DNA from: Pseudomonadota bacterium
GTDB lineage: Bacteria > Pseudomonadota > Gammaproteobacteria > Steroidobacterales > Steroidobacteraceae
DNA: 64,000 bases
Reading direction: 5' to 3'
NCBI GenBank assembly: GCA_025356075.1
Contig: JANXUT010000060.1
Span: 116,322 to 180,321 of the forward strand
Numbering within the stretch: the stretch's first letter is position 1; the number at the start of each line of letters is the position of its first letter. The translations under genes were made by a program, and so were the position numbers. Shown in pieces: positions 43,638-54,346 of this stretch. The notes beneath the pieces were generated by a model that did no database searches, was not told the DNA's origin, and saw only the letters and a program-made list of their open reading frames with translations.

Positions 43638-44774
43638 TCAGTCAAGGCCGGCCGCCGTCTCCTTCACGAGCCAGTCGACGACCGCGACGAGCGCCTCGCG
43701 CTCGCTCGCGCCGCGCGCCTTGGCTTCCTCGTAGGCGCGCACCTGGCGGTGCGCGCTGGTGCCGCGCTTCAGGATCGTGCGGGCGTGCTCGATCTCCTTG
43801 ACGCAGTCGAGCGCGACCGCGTCCTCGTGCAGCATCGCGATCATCTCCTCGATGAGCTCGGCGAAGGGCACGAGATCGCCGCGGGCGAGGTCGAGCAGGC
43901 CCTCGTCGGTCCCGTAGCGCATTGCGCGCCAGCGATTCTCGGTGAGCAACAGGTGCGCGTAGGAGCGCCAGTGCTGGTTGCGGCGACTCAGGCGATAGAG
44001 CATCCGCAGCGTCGTCTGCACGAACGCCGCGAGGCAGGCGGAGTCCTCCACGCTCGTCGCGCAGTCCATGATCCTCGTTTCCAGCGTCGGATAGCGGAAG
44101 CTCGGCCGAAGGTCCCACCAGATCTTGGTCGTGTCCTGGATGAGCCCCGTGCGGATCAGGAGGTCGATGTGGCGCTGGTACTCCGCCCAGCTCGCGAACC
44201 GCTCGGGGAGACCCGTGCGCGGCAGCGCGCTGAAGATCGTCAGGCGGAAGGACTTGAAGCCCGTCTGCTCGCCTTCCCAGAACGGCGAGGAGGTGGACAG
44301 CGCGAGGAAGTGCGGCAGGAAGTACGACAGCTGGTTCATCAGGTCGATGCGCTGCTCGTTGTCGGCAAGGCCGACGTGCACGTGCATGCCGCAGATCAGC
44401 ATGCGCCTCGCCGCCGCCTGCATCTCCTGGGCGAGCGCGACGTAGCGGTCCTTGTCGGTGTGCTTTTGCTGGATCGTGCGGGCGAACGGGTGCGTCGAGG
44501 CCGCAATCGGCGCAAGCCCGTGGCGGCGCGCGACCTCGACGACGCTGCGCCGCAGGTGCTTCAAGTCTGCCTTCGCCTCCGGAATGGTCCTGGCGACCTT
44601 GGTGCCGATCTCGATCTGCGCGCGCAGGAACTCCGGGCTCACCTGCCCGCCGCAGAGCTGCTCGCATTCCTCCACGAGGCCGTGCGGCGGATCGTTGGCG
44701 AGATCGCGGGTCTTCAAATCGACGAGGAGGTACTCCTCCTCGATGCCGACCGTGAACGGCGGATCCTTCGACAT
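43638..44774 (-). CDS. ybdK: Carboxylate-amine ligase, YbdK family
   Basis: 378-residue ATP-dependent ligase of the glutamate-cysteine ligase-2 family. Motifs: FTVGIEEEYLLVD (metal-binding Glu residues), ICGMHVHVGLAD, WWDLRPSFRYPTLETRIMD and LTENRWRAMRYG. E. coli YbdK has weak gamma-glutamylcysteine synthetase activity; the true substrate is not known. The gene starts 1 nt after the N-formylglutamate hydrolase stop, a common pairing. Confidence 0.9.
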   Translation of the reverse strand: MSKDPPFTVGIEEEYLLVDLKTRDLANDPPHGLVEECEQLCGGQVSPEFLRAQIEIGTKVARTIPEAKADLKHLRRSVVEVARRHGLAPIAASTHPFARTIQQKHTDKDRYVALAQEMQAAARRMLICGMHVHVGLADNEQRIDLMNQLSYFLPHFLALSTSSPFWEGEQTGFKSFRLTIFSALPRTGLPERFASWAEYQRHIDLLIRTGLIQDTTKIWWDLRPSFRYPTLETRIMDCATSVEDSACLAAFVQTTLRMLYRLSRRNQHWRSYAHLLLTENRWRAMRYGTDEGLLDLARGDLVPFAELIEEMIAMLHEDAVALDCVKEIEHARTILKRGTSAHRQVRAYEEAKARGASEREALVAVVDWLVKETAAGLD

Positions 44775-44775
44775 C

Positions 44776-45639
44776 TCAGCCCTCCGTCACCCGCGTCTCG
44801 CGGGGATCCCGGACCTGGTACAGCGAGTCATTGGCGAGGATAGCGCCGAGCGCGCGGCCGAGGATATCGGCCCAGCGCGCGACCCCGGCGGGCGTCGTGA
44901 GTTCGTCCTGGCGTACCTCGATGCACACGTGCGGTAGCCCCGTCCGCTCGGCGTGCCGATCGACGGTGTAGTCGGCCGGGTGGCGCCCCGAATAAGGCTC
45001 GTTGTCCCCGACATTGAGCCCGGGCTCGGCGCGCAGGCTCCTGAGGAGCTCGAGCGGCATCCGCCCGTCCTTGTCCCACAGGACTCCGACGTGCCAGGGC
45101 CTCGCGACGCCGCCCATGGTGGGTGTGAAGCTGTGGACGGCGATCAGCGCCGGGACCTCGCCCCGGCGGGTGAACTCAGCCAGGCGCCCCTCGATCGCCT
45201 CGTGGTAGGGCTCGTAGCAGGCTTGGGCCCGGGCGCGGGTTGCGGCGGGCGTGAGACCCAGGTTCCCGGGCACGGTATCGCCGTCGGCGAGCGTGACGAA
45301 GCACGAGGGGTCGAGGAGCCTGCGGTTGCAATCGATGACGAGGCGCGAGTAGCCCGCGAGTACCGCCGTGGCATCCAGCCGGTCGGCCAGCGCCCGGGCG
45401 AGGTCGCCGGCGCCGATATCCCAGGCGATATGGCGCTCGAGCGCCTCGGACCTGAGGCCGAGCGCGCCGAGCGCCCGGGGGATCTGCCGGCTCGCGTGGT
45501 CGCAAGTGATGAGCGCCCGGGCCGCGCCCGCCGGGCGGTACACCTGAAACGGCGGCGGATCTCCTTCGAGGAGCAGCACGGCGGTGGGTTCCGCGTCGCT
45601 CGCGCGGGCGGGCGGCGGGACGCTCTTGGGCTCGGACAC
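44776..45639 (-). CDS. N-formylglutamate amidohydrolase family protein
   Basis: 287-residue hydrolase of the N-formylglutamate amidohydrolase family, which removes formate from N-formyl-L-glutamate in histidine degradation. Family landmarks are ALITCDHASRQIPRALGALGL, HIAWDIGAGDLARALADRLDA, SRLVIDCNR, IAVHSFTPTMGG, WHVGVLWDKDGRMP and CIEVRQDEL. No hut genes are nearby, and the link with ybdK suggests a different amide substrate. First gene of the minus-strand run to dusA. Confidence 0.87.
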   Translation of the reverse strand: MSEPKSVPPPARASDAEPTAVLLLEGDPPPFQVYRPAGAARALITCDHASRQIPRALGALGLRSEALERHIAWDIGAGDLARALADRLDATAVLAGYSRLVIDCNRRLLDPSCFVTLADGDTVPGNLGLTPAATRARAQACYEPYHEAIEGRLAEFTRRGEVPALIAVHSFTPTMGGVARPWHVGVLWDKDGRMPLELLRSLRAEPGLNVGDNEPYSGRHPADYTVDRHAERTGLPHVCIEVRQDELTTPAGVARWADILGRALGAILANDSLYQVRDPRETRVTEG

Positions 45640-45711
45640 CGGGACCTTTAACTGTCGGCGCGGCCCCTCGGGGCCGGGTCGTCGGATTGTAGACGACAGC
45701 CTCGGCCGGCG

Positions 45712-48700
45712 TCAGCGCAGCAGGCCCTTGCGCGGCGCCGGCGGCAGGAGCGCGATCGGCTGGGGCTGGGCGATGTAGAAGCCCTGCGCGTAGTCGACGC
45801 CGATCTTGGCAAGCGTGTCGAGGACGTCCTTCGATTCGACCCGCTCGGCGATGGTGCGGATGCCCATCGCGTTCGCGACCTGGCAGATCGCCTCGACCAT
45901 GCTCCGATCGACCGGGTCGCGCACGACCTGCTCGACGAACTGGCCGTCGATCTTCAGGAATTCGACGGGCAGCGTCTTCAGGTACGAGAACGAGGAGAGC
46001 CCAGAGCCGAAGTCATCGAGCGCGAAGCGCACGCCCCGGTCCTTGAGCTCGCCCATGAAGTAGACGACGCTCGAGAGGCTCGAGATCGCGGCGGTTTCGG
46101 TGATCTCAAAGCACAGCGACCCCGGCCTCAGCTCCGCGGTGGCGAGTTCGCCGAGCAGGAACTCGAGGAAGCCCTCGTCGGAAAGCGTGGTGCCGGAGAG
46201 ATTGATCGCGAAGTTGGCGTGCTCGCCGATCCTGCCGCGCCCGAGAATCGTGCCGAGCACCTGCTTCACGACCCAGCGGTCGATCATCGGCATCACGTTG
46301 TAGCGCTCGGCCGCCGGGATGAACTCGACCGGCTGCACGAGGCCGCCCTGCTCATCGCGCATCCTGAGCATGAGTTCGTAGTGCGCCTCGCGGTCCGGGT
46401 TCTTGCCGATGGCGCGGATCGGCTGGAAGAAGAGCTCGAGCCGGCCGTCGTCGCAGGCGCGTTGCAGGCGCGACACCCACTGCATTTCCTTGTGGCGGGT
46501 CGGCACGTTGTCCGACTGGTAGACGTGCAGGCGGTTGCGCCCGCCATCCTTGGCGGCGTAGCAGGCGACGTCGACCGCGCTCATGACGGCGGCGACGGTC
46601 TCGGTGTTCCGGTCGATCGTGACGAGTCCGATCGAGGCGCCGATCTTGAGGGGCTCCCCCGCCCACTCGAACCGGAAGTCGCTGATGCCCTGCCGCAGGC
46701 CCTCGGCGATCTTCATCGCCTGCTCGAGCCCGCAGTCCTGCAGGAGGATCCCGAACTCATCGCCGCCCAAGCGCGCGAGCGTGTCGCTCGTGCGAACGCG
46801 CGCCTGCAGGAGGCTCGTCACCTGCTTCAGCAGCCGGTCGCCCGCCGGGTGGCCGCAGGTGTCGTTGACGACCTTGAACTGGTCGAGGTCGACGTAGACG
46901 AGCGTGTGCTGCATCGGCGCCTCGCCCCGCGTCTCGGCGAGCGCGGCGTGCAGGCGGTGCTCGAACTCGCGCCGGTTGATGAGGCCGGTGAGCGCATCGT
47001 GCGTCGCCTGGTAGGAGAGCGCGCGCCTGAGCCTTCGTTCCCGGCTGACGTCGCGAAAGACGACGACGGTGCCGAGGAGCTGCCCGCCGCGGTCGCGGAT
47101 CGGTGCCGCCGAGTTCTGGATCGCGACCTCGCGGCCGGAGCGGTCGATGAGCGCGCCCTGGTCGCTGCCGACGATGACGCGCCCCTCGCGCATGCAGCGG
47201 GCGACCAGGCTCTCGCTCGGCTGGCGGCTGACTTCGTTGATGACCCGGAGCACCTCATCGAGCGTCTTGCCGCGCGCCTCGGCGAGCCGCCAGGAGGTGA
47301 GCTGCTCGGCGACGGGGTTCAGGTAATCGATGATGCCGGCGGCATCGGTCGTGATGACCGCATCGCCGATCGACTGCAGCGTCACCTGCGCCCGCTCCTT
47401 CTCGGCGTGCACGGCGAGCTCCGCGCGGCGCCGCGCGGTCATGTCGGAGAGCGTCCCCTCGGTGCCCGTGACGTTGCCGGCGACATCGCGCACGAGGCGC
47501 GCGTTCTCGACGACGGTGATGATCCGGCCGTCCGGGCGCCTGAGCTCGTACTCGGCGTTCCTGACCTCCCCGTCGCGCAAGAGGCGCGCGCGAATCTCCG
47601 CGTGCACGGCCGGGTCGACGAACAGGTGTTCCGTGCTCGGCAGCGCCGTCAGCTCCTGCGCGGTCGCAAAGCCGAGCATGCGCACGAGCGCAGGATTCGC
47701 GGCGCTCAAGGTGCCGTCGGGCGAGCGCTGGTAGACGCCCTCGACGACGTGCTCAAAGAGTCCGCGGAAGCGGCCCTCGCTCGCCCTGAGCGCATCCTCG
47801 GCCCGGCGCCGCTCGATGGCGATGCCGGCGAGCTGCGTCATACGCGCGGTGAGTTCCGCATCGCGCCCGGCGGGCGTGCACGGCGAGCTTAAGTAGACCG
47901 CGAGCGTGCCGATGATCTTGCCGTCGGAAGCATGGATCGGATTTGACCAGCAGGCGCGAAGCCCTGAGCGCAGCGCGGCGTCCCGCCGGTACTCCCAGAA
48001 CGGGTCGGTCGCGATGTCGGCGACGATGACGGGACGGGCGAGGTAGACGGCCGCCGCGCAGGAGCCGAACCGAAGGCCTACCGGCACCTCGTTCATCGCC
48101 GCGCAGTACTCGCGCGGCAGCTTCGGCGCAATCACGTGACGGAGGATGCCGTCCGCGTCGAGGAGCCTGACCGCGCAGCGATCGCCGGCGTGCATCTTCT
48201 CGACGACGTCGGAGATCGCCTCGAGCGCGGACTCGAGCGAGGCGTTGGAGGCCAGGCGCTCGAGCACCCGCCGCTCGCCGGTCGCATAGACCTCGGCACG
48301 CTTTCGTTCGGTGATGTCGGTGATCGAGCCGCGCACGAGGCGCCGGCCCGCACTTGGCAGCCCCACCAGGCGCACCTCGCACGGCAGCTCCTTGCGGTTG
48401 GAATCGAGGTGCACCCACTCGAACACCGGCGTGTCACCGGCGAGCGCGCGATCGATGTAGCCGCGCACGACGCCGAAGGACGGAGTGCCGTCCGGCTGGT
48501 GTGAGGGACTGATCTGCTCCGCCCCGGCGGAGAGGAGCTGCAGCCGGTTCATCTTGAAGAACTTGAGCGCGTGGTCGTTGCAGTCGACGAACTTGCCGCG
48601 ATCGACGTCGAGCACGACAATCGCCTCGGGCGCGTTCTCGACGAGGAGCCGGTAGCGCGCCTCGCTCTCGCGGGTGGCGGACTCGGCGAGCTTCCTCTCC

Positions 48701-49392
48701 GTCGCATCCCGCATGCAGACGATGTAGACGACTTTCCGCTGCACGCGCGCCTTGCTGACGGCGAGTTCCGCGGCGAAGGTTTCGCCCGTCTTGCCGCGGC
48801 CGAGCGCTTCGTGCGCGGCGAGGTCGACGTGCGTGTCATCACTCCTGAGCGCCAGCTGCTCGAGCCGGTCGGCGAGCTTGGCCCCGCCCGCGACCAGGTC
48901 CGGCAGCAGGAACGTGAGCGGCCGGCCGAGCACCTCGATCTGCGAGTAGCCGAACACGCGCTCGCCGGTCGGGTTGAAGGACTCGATGTAGCCGGAGTCA
49001 TCGACGGTGAGGATGATGTCCTTGACGTGGTCGAGGATCGCCTGCAGCTGGCTCGCGGTCTGCTCCCGGAGCTCCCGCGTCAGCTCCTGCGCCTCGTCCG
49101 ACATCAGCTGCATCGAGCGGACAATGCCGCGGCGCTCGAGGTCCACGCGGTCGTAGTAGGTCGAGGCGATCTTCATCAGCGCCTCGAGGCTGAGCTCCCC
49201 GCCGACCGTCGCCTCCCGGAGCTGCCGCCCGAGCGTCCGGTTCAGTCCCGGAAAGCGGCCGGAGTAGCCGCTCGGCAGTGTCTGGGTGTGCGAGACGGCC
49301 GTGTCACCGCCGATGTCGCCCACGGGCGCCGGCGAGCCTGAGGCCGGCCGGGGCAAGGGAACGACGCGGGATGAGCTTCCGGGGGAAGACAT
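45712..49392 (-). CDS. PAS/GAF/GGDEF/EAL cyclic-di-GMP enzyme
   Basis: 1226-residue soluble sensor. Approximate order: PAS 115-235 (AILDHVKDIILTVDDSGYIESFNPTGERVFGYS), PAS 240-360, GAF 370-530, PAS 535-660, PAS 660-790, GGDEF 800-965, EAL 975-1220. The cyclase motif RLGGDEFG is intact with an RxxD inhibitory site (RTSD) five residues before it. The EAL motif reads ELM (YELMLRM), but the other residues are present: NLSG, FEITET, DDFGSG, LKIDGQF, AERVES and QGF. So both synthesis and hydrolysis of c-di-GMP are possible. No transmembrane helix. It follows typA by 208 nt. Confidence 0.92.
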   Translation of the reverse strand: MSSPGSSSRVVPLPRPASGSPAPVGDIGGDTAVSHTQTLPSGYSGRFPGLNRTLGRQLREATVGGELSLEALMKIASTYYDRVDLERRGIVRSMQLMSDEAQELTRELREQTASQLQAILDHVKDIILTVDDSGYIESFNPTGERVFGYSQIEVLGRPLTFLLPDLVAGGAKLADRLEQLALRSDDTHVDLAAHEALGRGKTGETFAAELAVSKARVQRKVVYIVCMRDATERKLAESATRESEARYRLLVENAPEAIVVLDVDRGKFVDCNDHALKFFKMNRLQLLSAGAEQISPSHQPDGTPSFGVVRGYIDRALAGDTPVFEWVHLDSNRKELPCEVRLVGLPSAGRRLVRGSITDITERKRAEVYATGERRVLERLASNASLESALEAISDVVEKMHAGDRCAVRLLDADGILRHVIAPKLPREYCAAMNEVPVGLRFGSCAAAVYLARPVIVADIATDPFWEYRRDAALRSGLRACWSNPIHASDGKIIGTLAVYLSSPCTPAGRDAELTARMTQLAGIAIERRRAEDALRASEGRFRGLFEHVVEGVYQRSPDGTLSAANPALVRMLGFATAQELTALPSTEHLFVDPAVHAEIRARLLRDGEVRNAEYELRRPDGRIITVVENARLVRDVAGNVTGTEGTLSDMTARRRAELAVHAEKERAQVTLQSIGDAVITTDAAGIIDYLNPVAEQLTSWRLAEARGKTLDEVLRVINEVSRQPSESLVARCMREGRVIVGSDQGALIDRSGREVAIQNSAAPIRDRGGQLLGTVVVFRDVSRERRLRRALSYQATHDALTGLINRREFEHRLHAALAETRGEAPMQHTLVYVDLDQFKVVNDTCGHPAGDRLLKQVTSLLQARVRTSDTLARLGGDEFGILLQDCGLEQAMKIAEGLRQGISDFRFEWAGEPLKIGASIGLVTIDRNTETVAAVMSAVDVACYAAKDGGRNRLHVYQSDNVPTRHKEMQWVSRLQRACDDGRLELFFQPIRAIGKNPDREAHYELMLRMRDEQGGLVQPVEFIPAAERYNVMPMIDRWVVKQVLGTILGRGRIGEHANFAINLSGTTLSDEGFLEFLLGELATAELRPGSLCFEITETAAISSLSSVVYFMGELKDRGVRFALDDFGSGLSSFSYLKTLPVEFLKIDGQFVEQVVRDPVDRSMVEAICQVANAMGIRTIAERVESKDVLDTLAKIGVDYAQGFYIAQPQPIALLPPAPRKGLLR

Positions 49393-49600
49393 AAGGCCAG
49401 GCGACCCTGCCAGCCGATGCGACAGAAGATGCCTGAATACTAGGGGTTACCCGTAGACCCGGGTGTGAACGGGATCCCGGTTTGGCTGCCGGTCGCAGGG
49501 CGGCGACAGGCCCGGAAAAGCCACCCGTCACGGATCCCGGCGGGGTCCCTCGACGGGGCTCGCGGCACCTCCCTTAAGGCGCCGCGGGAGCCCTGGCAGC

Positions 49601-51424
<1,824 letters not shown>

Positions 51425-51513
51425 GGGAGCCCTGTGCGGAGTCCGAAGGCGTCGGACCCTCTGGGAAGCCGCCTAGTTTAGCTGATTTCCTCTCAGCCGA
51501 CGAGGCGTGGGGC

Positions 51514-52083
51514 TCAAGCCTTCGGCTTCGCCCCGCCGGCGGCGCCAACGACGACCGGGAAGGCGAAGTCGCGGGATTCGGTGCCCGTCGGGAGCTCCAG
51601 CGTCACCGTGATGCCGATCACCCGGGTTCCGGGTGCGGCGGCGAGCGCCTTCACCGCGAGGCGCTCGAGCGTGCCCGCCTGCACCTTCTCGATCGACACC
51701 GCGCCCTCGGGCGTCACGATCGTGAGGCCCTCACCGCCCCGGACGTCGATATGGAGCACGGGCGTGGGAGCGGCCGGGAGCACCGCCACGTTCACTTCGA
51801 AGGGCTGCCCGGCGATGGGTACCGTCGCAAGGTCGAACCGCACCTCGACCGGCGCCGTACTCGCGCCGACCGGCACGCCGGCCGCCATCTTGCGGTTGGC
51901 ATCGGCGACCGCCGCATCGGCAGCCGACTCGCCACCCGCGGCGACCTTGCGCGCGGTACTGCCCGGGCGCGCGGCAGCGGCCGCGGGATCCCCCTGACGG
52001 TGGCACGCACCCAGCGCGAGCAATCCGCCGAGCGCGGCGATGGCGAGCGCGCGGCGCCCGGTGCTGTCCTTGTTCATCTGCAT
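51514..52083 (-). CDS. Hypothetical lipoprotein
   Basis: 189 residues, family not recognised. A lipoprotein signal is clear: ALAIAALGGLLALGAC, lipidated Cys about residue 27. An Ala-rich linker follows, then a predicted beta domain (APVEVRFDLATVPIAGQPFEVNVAVLPAAPTPVLHIDVRG ... IGITVTLELPTGTESRDFAFPVVVG) that looks immunoglobulin-like. A start at the second Met (52077) is equally plausible. It lies between srkA and typA, with 35 nt to srkA, so it may be transcribed with srkA. Confidence 0.75.
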   Translation of the reverse strand: MQMNKDSTGRRALAIAALGGLLALGACHRQGDPAAAAARPGSTARKVAAGGESAADAAVADANRKMAAGVPVGASTAPVEVRFDLATVPIAGQPFEVNVAVLPAAPTPVLHIDVRGGEGLTIVTPEGAVSIEKVQAGTLERLAVKALAAAPGTRVIGITVTLELPTGTESRDFAFPVVVGAAGGAKPKA

Positions 52084-52118
52084 TCCCTGACCTGCCGCTC
52101 AGCCGTCAGCAGCGCGCA

Positions 52119-53120
52119 CTATACCCGCAGTGGCGGCTGCTCCAGCGCCTCCAGCTGCTCCTGCAGCTGGCCGACGTGCTCGTCCCAGTAGCGCGGCGTG
52201 CCGAACCACGGAAAGGCGCGCGGGAAGGCCGGATCGTGCCAGCGGCGGGCGAGCCAGGCCGCGTAGTGCATCATCCTGAGCGCCCTGAGCGGCTCGATGA
52301 TCCCAAGCTCGACCCGGTCGAATTCGGCGAACTGCTCGTAGCCCTCGAGCACGTCGCGTAGCTGCGCACGCATCTCCTCGCGGTTGCCCGCGAGCAGCAT
52401 CCACAGGTCCTGCACCGCAGGTCCGCTCATGCAGTCGTCGAGGTCGACGAAATGGGGCCCGGAGTCCGTCCAGAGGATGTTGCCGCGGTGGCAATCGCCG
52501 TGGATCCGGATCCTCCTGAGGGGCGCCGCGGCCGCGAACGCCGCCTCGATCCGCGTGATCAGCTCCTCGGCGAGCGCCCGGTACCGGTCGACCTGGTACT
52601 CCGGCAGCCACTCGCCCCCGAGCACGGTCTCGGCGGAGCGGACCGCGAGCGCCTCGGTATCCAGGATCGGCCGGTGCTCGAAGCGCTTGGAGCCGCCGAT
52701 CTTGTGCATCCGGCCGAGGAACCGGCCCATCCACATGCGATCGTCGTGGGTATCGAGGTCCGGCCACCGCCCGCCCCGGCGCGGGTAGACCGCGAACGGG
52801 TAGCCGGCGTGGGTCAGCAGGCTTTCGCCGCCGATGAGGAGCGGCGCGATGACCGGTATCTCGGCGGCGGCGAGCTCGAGCGCGAAGGCGTGCTCCTCGA
52901 GGATCGCGTCCCGGGTCCAGCGGCCCGGCCGGTAGAACTTGACGACCACCGGGGTCCCCTCCTCGATCCCCACCTGGTAGACCCGGTTCTCGTAGCTATT
53001 GAGCGCGAGCACCCGCTGGTCGGACCGAAACCCCGCCTGTTCCACGGCCGCGATGACCGTGTCGGGCGTCAGTCGCGAGTAAGGGGTTTCGTCGGTTTCG
53101 CTCGCAAGCATCTGTTCCAT
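52119..53120 (-). CDS. srkA: Stress response kinase SrkA (YihE)
   Basis: Cytosolic Ser/Thr protein kinase with the aminoglycoside-phosphotransferase fold, involved in surviving envelope and oxidative stress. 333 residues against 328 in E. coli. Motifs: LNSYENRVYQVGIEEGTPVVVKFYRPGRW (nucleotide loop and Lys), catalytic HGDCHRGNILW and metal-binding FVDLDDCMSGPAVQDLWML. ATG 53120 was chosen because MEQMLASETDETPYSRLTPD leads straight into the conserved TPDTVIAAVE; the upstream frame runs into the divergent galE promoter. Confidence 0.94.
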   Translation of the reverse strand: MEQMLASETDETPYSRLTPDTVIAAVEQAGFRSDQRVLALNSYENRVYQVGIEEGTPVVVKFYRPGRWTRDAILEEHAFALELAAAEIPVIAPLLIGGESLLTHAGYPFAVYPRRGGRWPDLDTHDDRMWMGRFLGRMHKIGGSKRFEHRPILDTEALAVRSAETVLGGEWLPEYQVDRYRALAEELITRIEAAFAAAAPLRRIRIHGDCHRGNILWTDSGPHFVDLDDCMSGPAVQDLWMLLAGNREEMRAQLRDVLEGYEQFAEFDRVELGIIEPLRALRMMHYAAWLARRWHDPAFPRAFPWFGTPRYWDEHVGQLQEQLEALEQPPLRV

Positions 53121-53238
53121 CAGCCGATTATGCAGGACTTGGGGGGCCACGACGTCGCTAAACTGCGGCCCCCGTCGCACGACCCCGTAGCGCCCGGTTG
53201 GTATGCTGGCGGGTGCATCGGGTAACGGGGCTGGGTAC

Positions 53239-54234
53239 ATGAGCGGAAACGGAATTCTCGTCACCGGCGGCGCCGGTTACATCGGCAGCCACGTGGCCCG
53301 GCAGCTCGGCGAGGCGGGCGAAAGGGTCGTCACGCTCGATAACCTGTCGCGGGGCTTTCGGCACGCGATCACCTGCGGCGAGCTCGTCATCGGCGACACC
53401 GGCGATCGGGCGCTCGTCCGGGAGACGCTCCGCCAGCACTCAATCGGCACCGTCATGCATTTCGCCGCGTTCACGATCGTGCCGGAGTCGGTGGCCCAGC
53501 CGCTCAAGTACTACGAGAACAACACCGCCAATACCCGCACGCTCCTCGAGTGCTGCCTCGAGGCGGGCGTCGAGCAGTTCGTGTTTTCATCGACCGCGGC
53601 GGTCTACGGGACCCCGGCGAGCGGCGTGGCGGACGAGGATTCGCCGACCCAGCCCATCAACCCGTACGGCACCTCGAAGCTCATGAGCGAGTGGATGCTG
53701 CGGGACGTCTCGGCGGTCACCCAGCTTCGCCACGTCGCGCTTCGCTACTTCAACGTCGCCGGCTCCGACCCGGGCGGGCGGATCGGCCAGTGCACGCCGC
53801 AAGCGACGCTCTTGACGAAGGTCGCGGTCGAGCATGCAATCGGCAAGCGCTCGCACGTGTCGATCTACGGCACCGACTACGAGACGCCCGATGGCACCGG
53901 CATCCGCGACTACATCCACGTCGAGGATCTCGCCTCCGCGCACCTGGCGGCGCTTGCCTACCTGCGTGCAGGCGGCGGCTCGACGATCCTCAATTGCGGC
54001 TACGGCCATGGCTTTAGCGTCCGCGACGTGCTCGCGGCCGTCGCGCGCGCGGCCGGTCGGCCGCTCGAGGTACGCGAGGAGCCGCGTCGTGCCGGCGACC
54101 CGGCCAAGCTGATCGCGCGCGCCGAACGGATTCGCAGCACACTCGGCTGGAGCCCTCGTTACGACAACCTCGACCAGATCGTGGGCGATGCCCTGCGCTG
54201 GGAGCGCAAGCTCCTCGCACAGCCGGCCGCGTAG
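53239..54234 (+). CDS. galE: UDP-glucose 4-epimerase
   Basis: NAD-dependent epimerase interconverting UDP-glucose and UDP-galactose (or their N-acetyl forms) for surface sugars. The 331 residues open ILVTGGAGYIGSHVARQL, with the substrate region FVFSSTAAVYG and the catalytic pair YxxxK in NPYGTSKLMSEWML, followed by LRYFNVAGSDPGGRIG and DGTGIRDYIHVEDLASAHL. ATG 53239 is the start nearest the nucleotide-binding motif. Divergent from srkA. Confidence 0.94.
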   Translation: MSGNGILVTGGAGYIGSHVARQLGEAGERVVTLDNLSRGFRHAITCGELVIGDTGDRALVRETLRQHSIGTVMHFAAFTIVPESVAQPLKYYENNTANTRTLLECCLEAGVEQFVFSSTAAVYGTPASGVADEDSPTQPINPYGTSKLMSEWMLRDVSAVTQLRHVALRYFNVAGSDPGGRIGQCTPQATLLTKVAVEHAIGKRSHVSIYGTDYETPDGTGIRDYIHVEDLASAHLAALAYLRAGGGSTILNCGYGHGFSVRDVLAAVARAAGRPLEVREEPRRAGDPAKLIARAERIRSTLGWSPRYDNLDQIVGDALRWERKLLAQPAA

Positions 54235-54346
54235 CCCAACTACCGCCGTCGCCGGGTCCCGACGCCTCGGTGCGCGACGCGGCCGCGGGCGTGTTGGCGT
54301 GCAGAACCGCCCTAAACCGGCAGATGACGCTGATATCATTCGCCGA

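Noticed and set aside
49393..49600. Riboswitch or small RNA in the gap between typA and the GGDEF/EAL gene
   Set aside because: GC-rich with several short inverted repeats, but no known aptamer core or promoter-terminator pair.
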